The notes under the pieces are model-generated. The model was not told the origin of the DNA, searched no databases, and saw only the letters and a program-made list of their open reading frames with translations. Both the position numbers and the translations under genes were made by a program. From Thiobacillus sp. UBA3361 (GTDB taxonomy: Bacteria > Pseudomonadota > Gammaproteobacteria > Burkholderiales > Thiobacillaceae), in NCBI GenBank assembly GCA_002360535.1, contig DEQR01000043.1, positions 77,946 to 141,945 of the forward strand: DNA of 64,000 bases. Direction: 5' to 3'. This document shows positions 1 through 8,711 of this stretch, piece after piece (the stretch's first letter is position 1; every line of letters begins with the position of its first letter).

Positions 1-191
1 TGGTCCTGCATCTCCGCGAAACGCGCTTTGAAGGCCGCCAGAGTTTCGAGCTGATCAGGGCTCCATAGATCAAAGGACTGATCGACCCTCCACCAGGCAA
101 CGATCTTGGAACGGGAATATTCCAGATGCTCCCGTATCCTGCCGAGATGGCCAAGTTTTTCTCTCAGGACATCGATCAGATCCGGATTCAA
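1..191 (-). CDS. HEPN-domain (HepT/DUF86-like) protein, partial
   Basis: Partial gene running off the left edge; only the first 63 or so residues are visible. It starts at TTG (189-191), whose last two bases overlap the TGA of the upstream nucleotidyltransferase gene (TTGA), a typical translational coupling. The visible N-terminus contains LREKLGHLGRIREHLEYS and a later stretch SPDQLETLAAFKARFAEM, which resembles HEPN proteins paired with MNT nucleotidyltransferases. In that family HEPN acts as an RNase toxin and the MNT partner AMPylates it. The catalytic RX4-6H motif would lie outside the window, so toxin activity cannot be judged. The family call rests on the N-terminus plus the partner gene. 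Confidence 0.6.
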   Translation of the reverse strand, partial: MNPDLIDVLREKLGHLGRIREHLEYSRSKIVAWWRVDQSFDLWSPDQLETLAAFKARFAEMQD

Positions 192-478
192 AGCGGTACT
201 CCCTGCTTCATGGCGATCCTGTCGATGGCTCTGGCCGCACCTGGCTCCGCAAGCACCAGATCGACGGGATAAGGCAGGCCATCCGTCAGATCACCCAGGC
301 ATCGTACACGCCGGTCGAACAGGTCTTCCCGGGCCAGAGGTTCGACATACAAATCCACGTCACCTCCCCGTCTAGCGTCATCCACCCTGGAGCCAAACAG
401 CCATACCCGCGCCCCGTCCCCGAAATGCCGGGCGATGGTGGCCTTGATGAATTGGGCCTGCTCGGGCTTCAAGCGCAT
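188..478 (-). CDS. MNT-type nucleotidyltransferase, antitoxin of HEPN/MNT pair
   Basis: A 96-residue minimal nucleotidyltransferase. The signature GSRVDDARRGGDVDLYV (about residues 29-45) supplies the GSx9DxD motif that binds Mg-NTP in the polymerase-beta superfamily. Length and layout match MntA-type antitoxins that transfer AMP to a HEPN toxin. The start ATG (476-478) lies only 5 bases after the leuD stop, and the stop overlaps the TTG start of the HEPN gene. The pair is therefore co-directional with and probably transcribed with the leucine operon. Family assignment is strong; antitoxin function is inferred from gene pairing. Confidence 0.82.
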   Translation of the reverse strand: MRLKPEQAQFIKATIARHFGDGARVWLFGSRVDDARRGGDVDLYVEPLAREDLFDRRVRCLGDLTDGLPYPVDLVLAEPGAARAIDRIAMKQGVPL

Positions 479-483
479 AAATG

Positions 484-1122
484 TCAGGCAAACAACCAGG
501 GTGCCTCGCCTTTGCGCCGCGCCTCGTAGGCCCGCACCTTGTCCACGTACTGCAGGGTGATGCCGATGTCGTCCAGGCCATTGAGCAGGCGATGCTTGCG
601 CTCCGGATCCACCTCGAAAGGGATGACGTCGCCGGTGGGGGTGGTGAGGGTCTGTCCGGCCAGATCCACGGTCAGGGCATAGCCCTCCACGGCGGCGGTC
701 TCCCGGAACAGCCGGTCCACGGTCTCGGCCGGCAGCACGATGGGCAGGATGCCGTTCTTGAAGCAGTTGTTGAAGAAGATGTCGGCGAAGGACGGGGCGA
801 TGATCACCCGGAAACCGTAGTCCTCCAGCGCCCAGGGGGCGTGCTCCCGGGACGAGCCGCAGCCGAAGTTCTCCCGGGCCAGCAGCACCGAGGCCCCCTG
901 GTAGCGGGCCTGGTTCAGCACGAAATCCGGGTTCAGGGGCCGGTCGTGGTTGGGCTTGCCCGGCTCGCCCCGGTCCAGGTAGCGCCACTCGTCGAAGGCG
1001 TTGGGCCCGAAGCCGCTGCGCTTGATGGACTTGAGGAACTGCTTGGGGATGATGGCGTCGGTATCCACGTTGGCCCGGTCCAGGGGGGCCACCAGACCAT
1101 CGAGACGGGTGAAGGGCTTCAT
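484..1122 (-). CDS. leuD: 3-isopropylmalate dehydratase small subunit
   Basis: A 212-residue protein with the full length of bacterial LeuD. With LeuC it isomerises 2-isopropylmalate to 3-isopropylmalate in leucine biosynthesis in the cytoplasm. Recognisable family segments include the N-terminal LDRANVDTDAIIPKQFLK and the swivel-domain motif ENFGCGSSREHAPW. The ATG (1120-1122) overlaps the stop of the upstream entericidin gene by 4 bases (ATGA). LeuB is normally found next to leuD; here the next gene is the MNT nucleotidyltransferase instead. Confidence 0.97.
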   Translation of the reverse strand: MKPFTRLDGLVAPLDRANVDTDAIIPKQFLKSIKRSGFGPNAFDEWRYLDRGEPGKPNHDRPLNPDFVLNQARYQGASVLLARENFGCGSSREHAPWALEDYGFRVIIAPSFADIFFNNCFKNGILPIVLPAETVDRLFRETAAVEGYALTVDLAGQTLTTPTGDVIPFEVDPERKHRLLNGLDDIGITLQYVDKVRAYEARRKGEAPWLFA

Positions 1123-1277
1123 TTGGACGACCTCTGGATGGCCTCGCCGGCCTTTTCGATATCCTGACCAATGCCGCGCACGGTGTTGCAGCCCACCACC
1201 ATGAACACCACGCCCACGGCGATGGCCAGCAGCACCACCTTGATGGCCACCAGGCCGGCAAGCTTCTTGGGGGTCAT
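1119..1277 (-). CDS. Entericidin-like small lipoprotein
   Basis: A 52-residue protein with one hydrophobic N-terminal helix ending in a lipobox-like VVGC (Cys about residue 30), followed by NTVRGIGQDIEKAGEAIQ, the short C-terminal signature of entericidin A/B-type lipoproteins. Those are small cell-envelope lipoproteins; EcnA/EcnB of E. coli are described as an antidote/toxin pair, but the role of single copies is unclear. The gene overlaps leuC (ATGA at 1274-1277) and leuD (ATGA at 1119-1122), so it is fully embedded in the leu operon. This arrangement is familiar in betaproteobacteria. Confidence 0.88.
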   Translation of the reverse strand: MTPKKLAGLVAIKVVLLAIAVGVVFMVVGCNTVRGIGQDIEKAGEAIQRSSK

Positions 1278-2695
1278 GACATTACCTCGCGCACATCCAC
1301 GAAATGGCCATACACGGCGGCGGCGGCGGCCATGGCCGGGCTCACCAGATGGGTGCGGCCGCCCTGCCCCTGGCGTCCCTCGAAATTGCGGTTGGAGGTG
1401 GAGGCGCAACGCTCCCCCGGCTCCAGCCGGTCGGCGTTCATGGCCAGGCACATGGAGCAGCCCGGATCGCGCCACTCGAAACCCGCTGCCGTGAAGGCCC
1501 GGTCCAGGCCCTCCGCCTCGGCCTGGACTTTCACCAGCCCGGAACCCGGCACCACCATGGCCAGCTTGACGTTGTCCGCCACCCTGCGGCCCTGGGCCAC
1601 AGCCCGCCGGGCCACGGCGGCGGCCTCGCGCAGGTCCTCGATGCGGGAGTTGGTGCAGGAGCCGATGAACACCTTGTCCACCGGGATGTCGCGCATGGGA
1701 GTGTTGGCCGCCAGCCCCATGTAGGCCAGGGCGCGTTCCCAGTCGGATCTCTTCACCTCGTTGGGCGCGCTGGCGGGGTCCGGCACCCGGCCGTCCACCG
1801 GCACCACCATCTCCGGTGAGGTACCCCAGGTGACCTGGGGCTGGATCTGGGCCGCGTCCAGTTCCAGCACCGCGTCGTAGGCCACCCCCGGGTCGGATAC
1901 GAAACTGCGCCAATAGGCCGCGGCCTGCTCGAACTGTTCGCCCTGGGGCGCGTAAGGCCGGCCGCGCAGGTATTCCACGGTCTTCTCGTCCACCGCTACC
2001 ATGCCGGCCCGGGCGCCCGCCTCGATGGCCATGTTGCACAGGGTCATGCGGCCTTCCATGGACAGGGCGCGGATGGCCGAGCCGCCGAACTCCACCGCGT
2101 GGCCCGTGCCACCGGCGGTGCCGATCTTGCCGATCACCGCCAGGGCGATGTCCTTGGCGGTGACGCCCGGGCCCAGTTGCCCGTCCACCCTGACCAGCAT
2201 GGCCTTGGACTTCTTCTGCCACAGGCACTGGGTGGCCAGCACGTGCTCCACCTCCGAGGTGCCGATGCCGAAGGCCAGGGCGCCGAAGGCCCCGTGGGTG
2301 CTGGTGTGGGAGTCGCCGCACACCACGGTCATGCCAGGCTGGGTGAAGCCCTGCTCCGGGCCGATGACATGCACGATGCCCTGGCGCCGGTCGGTCATGG
2401 GGAATTCCGTCAGGCCGAAGGCGCGGCAGTTCTCGTCCAGGGTCTCCACCTGGGTGCGGGAGACCGGATCGGCAATGCCCTGCTCCCGGTGGGCGGTGGG
2501 CACGTTGTGGTCCGGCACTGCCAGCACCGAGGCGGTCCGCCAGGGCGCCCGGTGGGCCAGGCGCAGGCCCTCGAAGGCCTGGGGGCTGGTCACTTCGTGG
2601 ACCAGGTGCCGGTCGATGTAGATGAGTGCCGTGCCGTCAGGCTCCACGTGCACCACGTGGGCGTCCCAGAGTTTGTCGTAAAGCGTGCGCGCCAC
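1274..2695 (-). CDS. leuC: 3-isopropylmalate dehydratase large subunit
   Basis: A 473-residue aconitase-family protein, the [4Fe-4S] catalytic subunit of isopropylmalate isomerase. The three cluster cysteines are visible in GSCTNSRIEDL (about residue 347) and PGCSMCLAMN (about residues 413 and 416). The N-terminus MARTLYDKLWDAHVV aligns with the usual LeuC start, so the start is a GTG at 2693-2695 even though no strong Shine-Dalgarno is visible. It is the first gene of the leuC-entericidin-leuD-MNT-HEPN unit. Confidence 0.97.
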   Translation of the reverse strand: MARTLYDKLWDAHVVHVEPDGTALIYIDRHLVHEVTSPQAFEGLRLAHRAPWRTASVLAVPDHNVPTAHREQGIADPVSRTQVETLDENCRAFGLTEFPMTDRRQGIVHVIGPEQGFTQPGMTVVCGDSHTSTHGAFGALAFGIGTSEVEHVLATQCLWQKKSKAMLVRVDGQLGPGVTAKDIALAVIGKIGTAGGTGHAVEFGGSAIRALSMEGRMTLCNMAIEAGARAGMVAVDEKTVEYLRGRPYAPQGEQFEQAAAYWRSFVSDPGVAYDAVLELDAAQIQPQVTWGTSPEMVVPVDGRVPDPASAPNEVKRSDWERALAYMGLAANTPMRDIPVDKVFIGSCTNSRIEDLREAAAVARRAVAQGRRVADNVKLAMVVPGSGLVKVQAEAEGLDRAFTAAGFEWRDPGCSMCLAMNADRLEPGERCASTSNRNFEGRQGQGGRTHLVSPAMAAAAAVYGHFVDVREVMS

Positions 2696-2779
2696 AGTCG
2701 GGAAGGGGATCGATGAAAGGGTTGAATTATCACACTTTCCTCCCGCGCGTCGCCAGCCACCCGGACGGGCGTGGCGTAA

Positions 2780-3919
2780 TCAGGCCGCCCGACCCCTGCG
2801 CGCGAAAGCCAAGGCGGCCAGGGCCGCGCAGCCCGCCCCCAGGGTGAAGGTCCAGCCCGCCCCCAGGCCGTCCCAGGCTGCCCCGGAGCCCAGGCTGCCC
2901 ACCGTGCCGCCCACGCCGAAGGCCAAGCTGTTGTACAGGGCCTGGCCGCGGGCCTGGTTGCGCCCCTTGAAGTGGCGGTGCACCAAGGCCAGGGCCGAGG
3001 CGTGATAGGCGCCGAAGGTCAGAGCATGCAGCAGCTGGGCGAACAGCAGCACGGCCATGCGGTCGGCCAGCCAGCCGATGAGGAGGAAGCGCAGGGCCGC
3101 CGCGGCCAGGGTGACGAGCAGCACGGTCTCCACCCGCAGGCGGGCGAACACCCGGGGCATGACCAGGAAGATGCCGATCTCGCACACCACCCCCAGGGCC
3201 CACAGCCAGCCGGCCAGGCTCTTGCTGTAGCCCAGGTCCACCAGATGGATGGTGAAGAAGGTGTAGTAGGGGCCGTGGGCCAGGGCCATGAGCATGCCCG
3301 CCCCCAGCAGGGCCAGCACCTCGGGCCGGCGCATCACATGCCCCAGGGGGATGTGCTCGTGCTCGTGATGGGCGATCTGCGCCTCCGGGATCAGCCGGGC
3401 GGTGAGGACGATGCCCACCAGCAGACCCAGCACCACCCACAGCAGCAGGCGGATGGGATGATGGTCCAGTGCCGCCCCCAGGCCGATCACCACCAGGATG
3501 AAGCCGATGGACCCCCAAAGGCGGATGCGGCCGTAGCGATCGGTGCGCTCCTTCAGGTGGGACAGGGTGGTGGCCTCCACCAGGGGCAGGGAGGCGCTCC
3601 AGAAGAAGCTGATCAGGCTCATCACCGCGAACAGTGCCCAGAAGGAGGTGGCGAAGAACACCCCCGAATAGGCCAGCAGGCAGGTCAGGGCGGCCAGCTG
3701 GACGATGGCCACCCGGCGGCCCGTGCGGTCGGCGATGTGGCCCCAGATGTTGGGCGCGAACATGCGCATGACGTGGAGCAGGGACATGAGCACCCCGATC
3801 TGCAGGGCGTCGAAGGCCAGGGAGCGCAGATAGAGGCTCCAGAACGGCGCCATGGCGCCCACGAAGGCGAAGTAGAAGAAATAGAAACCGGACAGGCGCC
3901 AGTAGGGGATGGTGTGCAT
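2780..3919 (-). CDS. MFS transporter, HcaT/MFS_1-like
   Basis: A 379-residue protein with about twelve hydrophobic segments, typical of a compact major facilitator. The N-terminus (PYWRLSGFYFFYFAFVGA) and the loop GHIADRTGRR after the second/third helices are characteristic of the MFS_1-like group that includes the 3-phenylpropionate carrier HcaT and nucleoside:H+ symporter-like proteins. The substrate cannot be read from sequence. It is monocistronic by appearance, transcribed the same way as its neighbours, and is separated from the DUF465 gene by a terminator hairpin. Confidence 0.85.
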   Translation of the reverse strand: MHTIPYWRLSGFYFFYFAFVGAMAPFWSLYLRSLAFDALQIGVLMSLLHVMRMFAPNIWGHIADRTGRRVAIVQLAALTCLLAYSGVFFATSFWALFAVMSLISFFWSASLPLVEATTLSHLKERTDRYGRIRLWGSIGFILVVIGLGAALDHHPIRLLLWVVLGLLVGIVLTARLIPEAQIAHHEHEHIPLGHVMRRPEVLALLGAGMLMALAHGPYYTFFTIHLVDLGYSKSLAGWLWALGVVCEIGIFLVMPRVFARLRVETVLLVTLAAAALRFLLIGWLADRMAVLLFAQLLHALTFGAYHASALALVHRHFKGRNQARGQALYNSLAFGVGGTVGSLGSGAAWDGLGAGWTFTLGAGCAALAALAFARRGRAA

Positions 3920-3940
3920 CGCCGGTGGAAGGCTGCAATG

Positions 3941-3970
3941 AAAACGGCCCGGAGGGACAACTCCGGGCCG
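3941..3970 (-). terminator. Rho-independent terminator after the DUF465 gene
   Basis: A perfect 10-bp inverted repeat CGGCCCGGAG / CTCCGGGCCG with a 6-base loop (3945-3970). On the minus strand it is followed by TTTT, which is the polarity expected for the DUF465 gene ending at 3990. Confidence 0.75.
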
Positions 3971-3989
3971 CGGTTTGGATTCGCCCTGC

Positions 3990-4229
3990 TCAGGCCGCCT
4001 TGGTCAGCAATTGATACAGCTTGTCCTTCAGGCGCACCCGCAGGTACTTCAACTCTTCCGCGTACAGGTCGGTGGCCGGCTCCACGCGCTGTTCGATGCG
4101 CGCGATCTTGTGGTCCAGATCGTCATAGTCCTTCATCAGGGCGACGAACTGGTCGTTGCTAAGCATCAGCTTGCGGATGGTCTCCTGATGCTCGGGAAAT
4201 TCGTGGAACAGGTCGTGACTCTCAATCAT
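3990..4229 (-). CDS. DUF465 (YdcH-like) small coiled-coil protein
   Basis: A 79-residue charged protein. The N-terminus MIESHDLFHEFPEHQ and the central HKIARIEQRVEP region fit the DUF465/YdcH family, small helical-hairpin proteins of unknown function, found widely in proteobacteria. A clear Shine-Dalgarno (AAGGAG) precedes the ATG at 4229. It lies just upstream of a terminator and downstream of aroC with only a 24-base gap, so it may be read from the aroC transcript. Confidence 0.85.
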   Translation of the reverse strand: MIESHDLFHEFPEHQETIRKLMLSNDQFVALMKDYDDLDHKIARIEQRVEPATDLYAEELKYLRVRLKDKLYQLLTKAA

Positions 4230-4253
4230 GGGTTTCTCCTTGTGGGATGGTCG

Positions 4254-5363
4254 TCAATCATGCCCGGGCGCGCGGCCCGGAATAGCGGGTGTGGGGCAGA
4301 CCGCGTCCATGTTCTGGGCGCGGTGGCGCAGGGCGTGGTCCATGAGCACGATGGCCAGCATGGCCTCGGCGATGGGCGTGGCGCGGATGCCGACGCAGGG
4401 ATCGTGGCGGCCGTGGGTGACCACCTCCACCGGCTGGCCGTCCAGGTCGATGCTGCGGCCCGGCAGGCGGATGGAGGAAGTCGGCTTGATGGCGATGGAG
4501 GCGGTGATGTCTTGTCCGGTGGAAATGCCGCCCAGGATGCCGCCGGCGTGGTTGCTCAGGAACCCCTCCGGGGTCAGCTCATCCCGGTGTTCGGTGCCCT
4601 TCTGGGCCACGCAGGCGAAGCCGGCGCCGATCTCCACCCCCTTCACCGCGTTGATGCTCATCAGGGCATGGGCGATGTCCGCGTCCAGGCGGTCATAGAC
4701 CGGCTCGCCCAAGCCCACCGGCACGCCCTCGGCCACCACGTTGATGCGCGCCCCCACCGAGTTGCCTTCCTTGCGCAGTTCGTCCATGTAACTTTCGAGT
4801 GTTGGCACCACGGACACGTCGGGGGCGAAAAAGGCGTTCTCGCCGACACTGTCCCAGGCCCTGAAAGGCACCACGATGGGCCCCAGCTGGGCCAGGTAGC
4901 CACGGATCACGGTGCCGTACTTTTCGTTCAGCCACTTTTTGGCGATGGCCCCGGCGGCCACCCGCACGGCGGTCTCCCGGGCGCTGGAGCGGCCGCCGCC
5001 CCGGTAGTCGCGGATGGCGTACTTCTGCCAATAGGTGTAATCGGCGTGGCCGGGCCGGAAGGTGCGGGCGATCTCGCCGTAGTCCTTGCTGCGCTGGTCC
5101 TCGTTGCGGATCAGCAGGGCAATGGGGGTGCCCGTGGTGCGGCCCTCGAACACCCCGGACAGGATCTTCACCGTGTCTGACTCGCGCCGCTGGGTGACAT
5201 GCCGCGAGGTGCCCGGCTTGCGCCGGTCCAGGTCGCCCTGGATGTCCGCCTCGCTGAGGGCCATGCCGGGCGGGCAGCCATCCACGATGCAACCGATAGC
5301 CGGTCCGTGGGACTCGCCGAAGGAGGTCACCGTAAAAATGAGGCCGATGGAATTGCCGGACAT
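4254..5363 (-). CDS. aroC: Chorismate synthase
   Basis: A 369-residue enzyme that converts 5-enolpyruvylshikimate-3-phosphate to chorismate using reduced FMN, the last common step of aromatic amino-acid biosynthesis. Family signatures include the N-terminal GESHGPAIGCIVDGCPPGM, the central RGGGRSSARETA, and GISTGQDITASIAIKPTSS toward the C-terminus. Length agrees with the large bacterial AroC class. The start is fixed by the conserved MSGNSIG N-terminus. Confidence 0.98.
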   Translation of the reverse strand: MSGNSIGLIFTVTSFGESHGPAIGCIVDGCPPGMALSEADIQGDLDRRKPGTSRHVTQRRESDTVKILSGVFEGRTTGTPIALLIRNEDQRSKDYGEIARTFRPGHADYTYWQKYAIRDYRGGGRSSARETAVRVAAGAIAKKWLNEKYGTVIRGYLAQLGPIVVPFRAWDSVGENAFFAPDVSVVPTLESYMDELRKEGNSVGARINVVAEGVPVGLGEPVYDRLDADIAHALMSINAVKGVEIGAGFACVAQKGTEHRDELTPEGFLSNHAGGILGGISTGQDITASIAIKPTSSIRLPGRSIDLDGQPVEVVTHGRHDPCVGIRATPIAEAMLAIVLMDHALRHRAQNMDAVCPTPAIPGRAPGHD

Positions 5364-5521
5364 GTCATGAAATTGCTAACGAACGGCGCGATTATGGCAT
5401 GACCGGCCGGCCCACGGCCCCTTAGCGCCTAACACCCCGCCTCGCCATGCCCCAACCTGGTTATTGGCCCGCCTGGGCCGGAGTGGGTAGCCTGGGCTCA
5501 TGTCCAACGAAACAAACCGAG

Positions 5522-5845
5522 ATGAAACCCAACCTCTTCCCCGCCCTCTGCCTGACCACCCTGCTGGCCGTGACCGCCGCGCCCGCGGCCCTGGCCCAGG
5601 ACCACGCCAGACAACTGTCCGAGCGCTGCATGCTGTGCCACGGCGAACGGGGCGAAAACCACCTCCTGGGCATCCCCCGCATCGGCGGCCGGGAGTTCTA
5701 CGACCTGCTCGCCACCATGTCACGCTTCCGCACCGGCGAGCGCCTGCACCCGGTCATGTCAGCCATCATGCAGAGCGTGGACGAGGTGGAGATGGTGGAG
5801 GTGGCGGGGTACTTCTCGGAGCAGGCAGGGGCGGGGATCAACTGA
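5522..5845 (+). CDS. Small class I c-type cytochrome, periplasmic
   Basis: A 107-residue exported protein with a Sec signal peptide (about residues 1-25, ending PAALAQ) and one haem attachment motif CMLCH (Cys36, Cys39, His40). Several Met residues toward the C-terminus could be the sixth haem ligand. The short length fits a monohaem electron carrier. The start is the ATG at 5522; a longer frame upstream lacks a signal peptide. The FccB-like gene at 6874-8184 is nearby but on the opposite strand and separated by another gene, so a FccA role is only speculative. Confidence 0.82.
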   Translation: MKPNLFPALCLTTLLAVTAAPAALAQDHARQLSERCMLCHGERGENHLLGIPRIGGREFYDLLATMSRFRTGERLHPVMSAIMQSVDEVEMVEVAGYFSEQAGAGIN

Positions 5846-6407
5846 CCCCGGGGCTCGACGGCGCGGCTCCAAGGGTGCCGCCGGCCGGATTCGGCTCGAT
5901 ACCCGCCCGGAATGCCTCATGGAACGTCACGGTTCCCCGGGGAACCCTCCCATCGAAAGACAGGGCGAAGAAGACCTCCGGCGGGACGCCCTCCAGCACC
6001 AGTCCGGGCTCGTTCCCGAACCCGAACTTGACGTAGTACTCCGGATGCCCCACCAGACAGACTCCGAGGGCGCCCAGGCCTCGCAGCCGCGACAAACCCT
6101 CCCCGATCAGCGCCTTGCCGATCCCCTGATGCTGGTATGCCGGCAACACGGACACCGGCCCCAGCCCGTACCAGTCAGCGGTCCCGTCCGACATGGTCAC
6201 TGGCGAGAAGGCGATATGCCCCACCACCCGGCCATCCACCTCCGCGACCAGGGAAAGCGTCAGGGATTTGGCGGCGCGTAGCGCCTCGATGATGAATTGC
6301 TCGGTGTGGCCGCTGATGGCCATGGTCTCGAATGCGGAAACGGTGACGTCCCTGATGGCATCGACATCAGCGGCTGTTTCGGGACGAATTATGATTCTTG
6401 GATACAT
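5838..6407 (-). CDS. GNAT family N-acetyltransferase (YhbS-like)
   Basis: A 189-residue GNAT protein. The acetyl-CoA pyrophosphate-binding motif is visible in PAYQHQGIGKALI, preceded by the beta-strand ADWYGLGPVSVLP and followed by GHPEYYVKFGF, a combination typical of the YhbS subgroup. Substrate unknown. It is convergent with the cytochrome gene and their 3' ends overlap by 8 bases. No clear Shine-Dalgarno precedes the start. Confidence 0.88.
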   Translation of the reverse strand: MYPRIIIRPETAADVDAIRDVTVSAFETMAISGHTEQFIIEALRAAKSLTLSLVAEVDGRVVGHIAFSPVTMSDGTADWYGLGPVSVLPAYQHQGIGKALIGEGLSRLRGLGALGVCLVGHPEYYVKFGFGNEPGLVLEGVPPEVFFALSFDGRVPRGTVTFHEAFRAGIEPNPAGGTLGAAPSSPGVS

Positions 6408-6873
6408 GGTTTTCTGGATTCTGACCTATGGGCCATATTAGGTTTCAACTTCACGATCACGCAGGATTGAGGGGTGAATTCTTTGAAGGTATTGAAAAAC
6501 CGACCATGGCCCCTTTCCGTTGATTTCTCCCGCTGGATCAACCGCAGCAGCGGACAGGCGGAGCCGACTTGGCGGGGCGGGGATTGAAAACGGCTCCGGC
6601 GGAGTCGCGGGGTATTCGTGTCCGGCGGAGATGCGTTTCCCAACTTAAGGTTAACTGGCCAAATTCCGACGGATAGGGCTAGTTTGATTCATGGGTTCTT
6701 GAAACCGCCGGGCAAACCTCGGTGAAACATTAACGTAAAGATTTTCGACTCAGGCATTTGATCGGAAAGACCGCCGTGAACGATTCGATTTGCTTTCCCC
6801 TTGAAGTGCGCGAACGCGCTGTCTGTCTGGCAGCGATAGTATCGGAGGTAACAGGGGCGTCCCCAATGAGTCC
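6408..6873. other. Intergenic region, no confident feature
   Basis: This 466-base stretch lies between the FccB-like gene 3' end and the GNAT gene start. The longest open frames (for example an 84-codon minus frame at 6389-6643) have a low-complexity, shadow-like composition and no Shine-Dalgarno. The section nearest 6408 probably contains the GNAT promoter. I see no repeat, tRNA or clear terminator. Confidence 0.6.
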
Positions 6874-8184
6874 TCAAACCCGATTTGTGAACCTGTAGCC
6901 CATCGGCAGCCCCAGGGTATCCGCCCAGATGTTGCGCGCCCAGCCGCCCATGAAGCTGAATTCCGCCTCGCTTTCCGCCTCGGACAGGCCGCTGCCCGGC
7001 TGCACCTCCATGAGGTTTTCCTTGGGGTTGTAGCGGAACACCGTGGCCACGTGCACGGCATGGCGGTCGGTGGTGGCGGAATAGCAGGTGCTGGTGAGCA
7101 CCGGCGCGGGGTCGGGCGCGCGGCCCCGGAAGATGTCCGCCAGGGCCGAGGCGCACAGCTTGCCGGTGTTGTTGGCCAGGGCGCCGGCCTTGGAGAGGTT
7201 GGACGAGATGGAGTCGCCCAGGATGTGGACGTTGGGCACCTCGGTGGATTCGCAGGTGTGGTAATCCACCGGGCACCAGGTGCCGTCCTCACCGGTGCGC
7301 GCCCCGGCCAGGTGGGTGACGGCGGCGGCCCGCATAGGCGGCACCAGGTTGATGACATCGCCCTGGGCCTCGTCGAATTCGGTGGCGACACGCATGGCCT
7401 TGGCATCCACGGACACCACCAGGCTGTTGGGTCGGTAGTCGATAAGGCTGGCGTCCGTGCCATAGCCGTAGTGTTTCTTCCAGGCCGCCAGGAACAGGGC
7501 CTTCTTGGAGACGATGTCCGGGTTGCCGTCCAGGATGATGATCTTGGAACGCGGCTTGGCGCGCCGGAAATAGTTGGCCACCAGGCTGGCCCGCTCGTAA
7601 GGCGCGGGCGGGCAGCGGAAGGGCTGGACGGGGATGGTGATCACGAACACGCCGCCGTCGGGCATGGCCTCCAGCTGCCGGCGCAACACCCCGGTCTGGT
7701 CGGGGCCGGCCTTCCAGGCGTGCTTGATGGTCCGCTGCGCGGCGGCGTCGTAGCCCGCCACCCGGTCGAACATCAGCTCCACCCCAGCGGACAGCACCAG
7801 CCGGTCGTAGGGGAGGGTGAGGCCGCCGACGGTGTGCACGGTGCGCCGCCGCGGATCGACCCCATCGACACGGTCGGCGACGAAGCGGTCCACCGCCGCC
7901 TTCAGCCAGGTGTAGGGGAAGGTGATGTCCTGCAGCCGGTTGAGGCCGCCCACCACGGTGTTGGAATAGGGGCAGGAAACGAAATCCGGCTGCGGTTCTA
8001 CGACCGTGACATGCGCCTGGGGTGCCCACAGCTTGAGATGGCGGGCGAAGCTGGCGCCGCCGTAGCCGGCGCCCACCACCACCACCCGGGGACACGCCCG
8101 CCCCTTGCCCGCCCACGCCGGCCGGACCAGCCCCGCCAGGCCGGCCGCGCCGGCCAACAGAAAGTCGCGACGATGCAAGGTCAT
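6874..8184 (-). CDS. FAD subunit of flavocytochrome c sulfide dehydrogenase (FccB/SoxF-like)
   Basis: A 436-residue exported flavoprotein. The N-terminus LHRRDFLLAGAAGLAG carries a twin-arginine signal, followed by the FAD dinucleotide-binding motif VVVVGAGYGGASFARHLK. The C-terminal third matches the flavocytochrome c sulfide dehydrogenase flavin-binding domain (FRYNPKENLMEV and the terminal WARNIWADTLG region). Cysteines in CPYSNTVVGG and CESTE are candidates for the redox disulfide near the flavin. The start at 8184 is set by GGAGAAG upstream and the Tat signal. The family oxidises sulfide and passes electrons to a cytochrome c subunit; no haem subunit is adjacent. Confidence 0.88.
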   Translation of the reverse strand: MTLHRRDFLLAGAAGLAGLVRPAWAGKGRACPRVVVVGAGYGGASFARHLKLWAPQAHVTVVEPQPDFVSCPYSNTVVGGLNRLQDITFPYTWLKAAVDRFVADRVDGVDPRRRTVHTVGGLTLPYDRLVLSAGVELMFDRVAGYDAAAQRTIKHAWKAGPDQTGVLRRQLEAMPDGGVFVITIPVQPFRCPPAPYERASLVANYFRRAKPRSKIIILDGNPDIVSKKALFLAAWKKHYGYGTDASLIDYRPNSLVVSVDAKAMRVATEFDEAQGDVINLVPPMRAAAVTHLAGARTGEDGTWCPVDYHTCESTEVPNVHILGDSISSNLSKAGALANNTGKLCASALADIFRGRAPDPAPVLTSTCYSATTDRHAVHVATVFRYNPKENLMEVQPGSGLSEAESEAEFSFMGGWARNIWADTLGLPMGYRFTNRV

Positions 8185-8390
8185 TTCTCTTCTCCGGATG
8201 AGACGCAGCGCATGACGCTCCGCCAATGGTTCGGAAGGTCACGACTATAGACCATGACAGGCTGAATGGCCGGCAGCGAGACGGTAGGGCGCCTCGGGCT
8301 TGACGGCCATCAAGCCATGCTCGGACGGCTTAAGGCCGCGCCGAAAGCTGCCGATAAAGTCCAAGCCCCTTTTTTTCCTTAGGACCGCGC

Positions 8391-8711
8391 ATGGACAAAC
8401 CGGCACCCCAGCACGATACGCACAAGCAGGAACGGCGCATGCGCCCCGACCTGAGGAAGGTCTTCGAGGAGAGCATCCACCGGCTCGCACCCTTCTTCAA
8501 CAGTGGCATGGATTCCAGCGACACGCCGATGGAGTACTGGGCCGCGCGCACCCTACGCGAGATGCACCCGGAACTGTCCACGCAGGACATCCGCGTACTG
8601 GTCAATGCCGCCTACCGCTACCACAAGGAATTGCGGGCGAGTGCCCCGAACGGGGAAGCCGCCACCACTGAATGCCAGGCACAGCCGTCGCGCCAGCCAG
8701 TGACGGCATGA
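8391..8711 (+). CDS. Conserved-looking small cytoplasmic protein, unknown
   Basis: A 106-residue soluble protein without signal peptide or membrane segment. It is mostly helical in appearance (DLRKVFEESIHRL, TLREMHPELSTQDIRVLV) and has a disordered Ala/Pro/Gln-rich tail. I do not recognise a family. An AGGA sequence sits 8 bases before the ATG. Its stop overlaps the start of the PilZ gene by 4 bases (ATGA at 8708-8711), so the two are translationally coupled and may work together in c-di-GMP responses. Confidence 0.7.
   Translation: MDKPAPQHDTHKQERRMRPDLRKVFEESIHRLAPFFNSGMDSSDTPMEYWAARTLREMHPELSTQDIRVLVNAAYRYHKELRASAPNGEAATTECQAQPSRQPVTA

Noticed and set aside
6389..6643. An 84-codon minus-strand frame upstream of the GNAT gene
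   Set aside because: No Shine-Dalgarno, no domain, and a composition (Arg/Ser/Pro-rich) unlike the real genes.
5522..8184. An fccAB operon formed by the small cytochrome and the FccB-like gene
   Set aside because: The genes are on opposite strands and separated by a GNAT gene and 466 bases of spacer.
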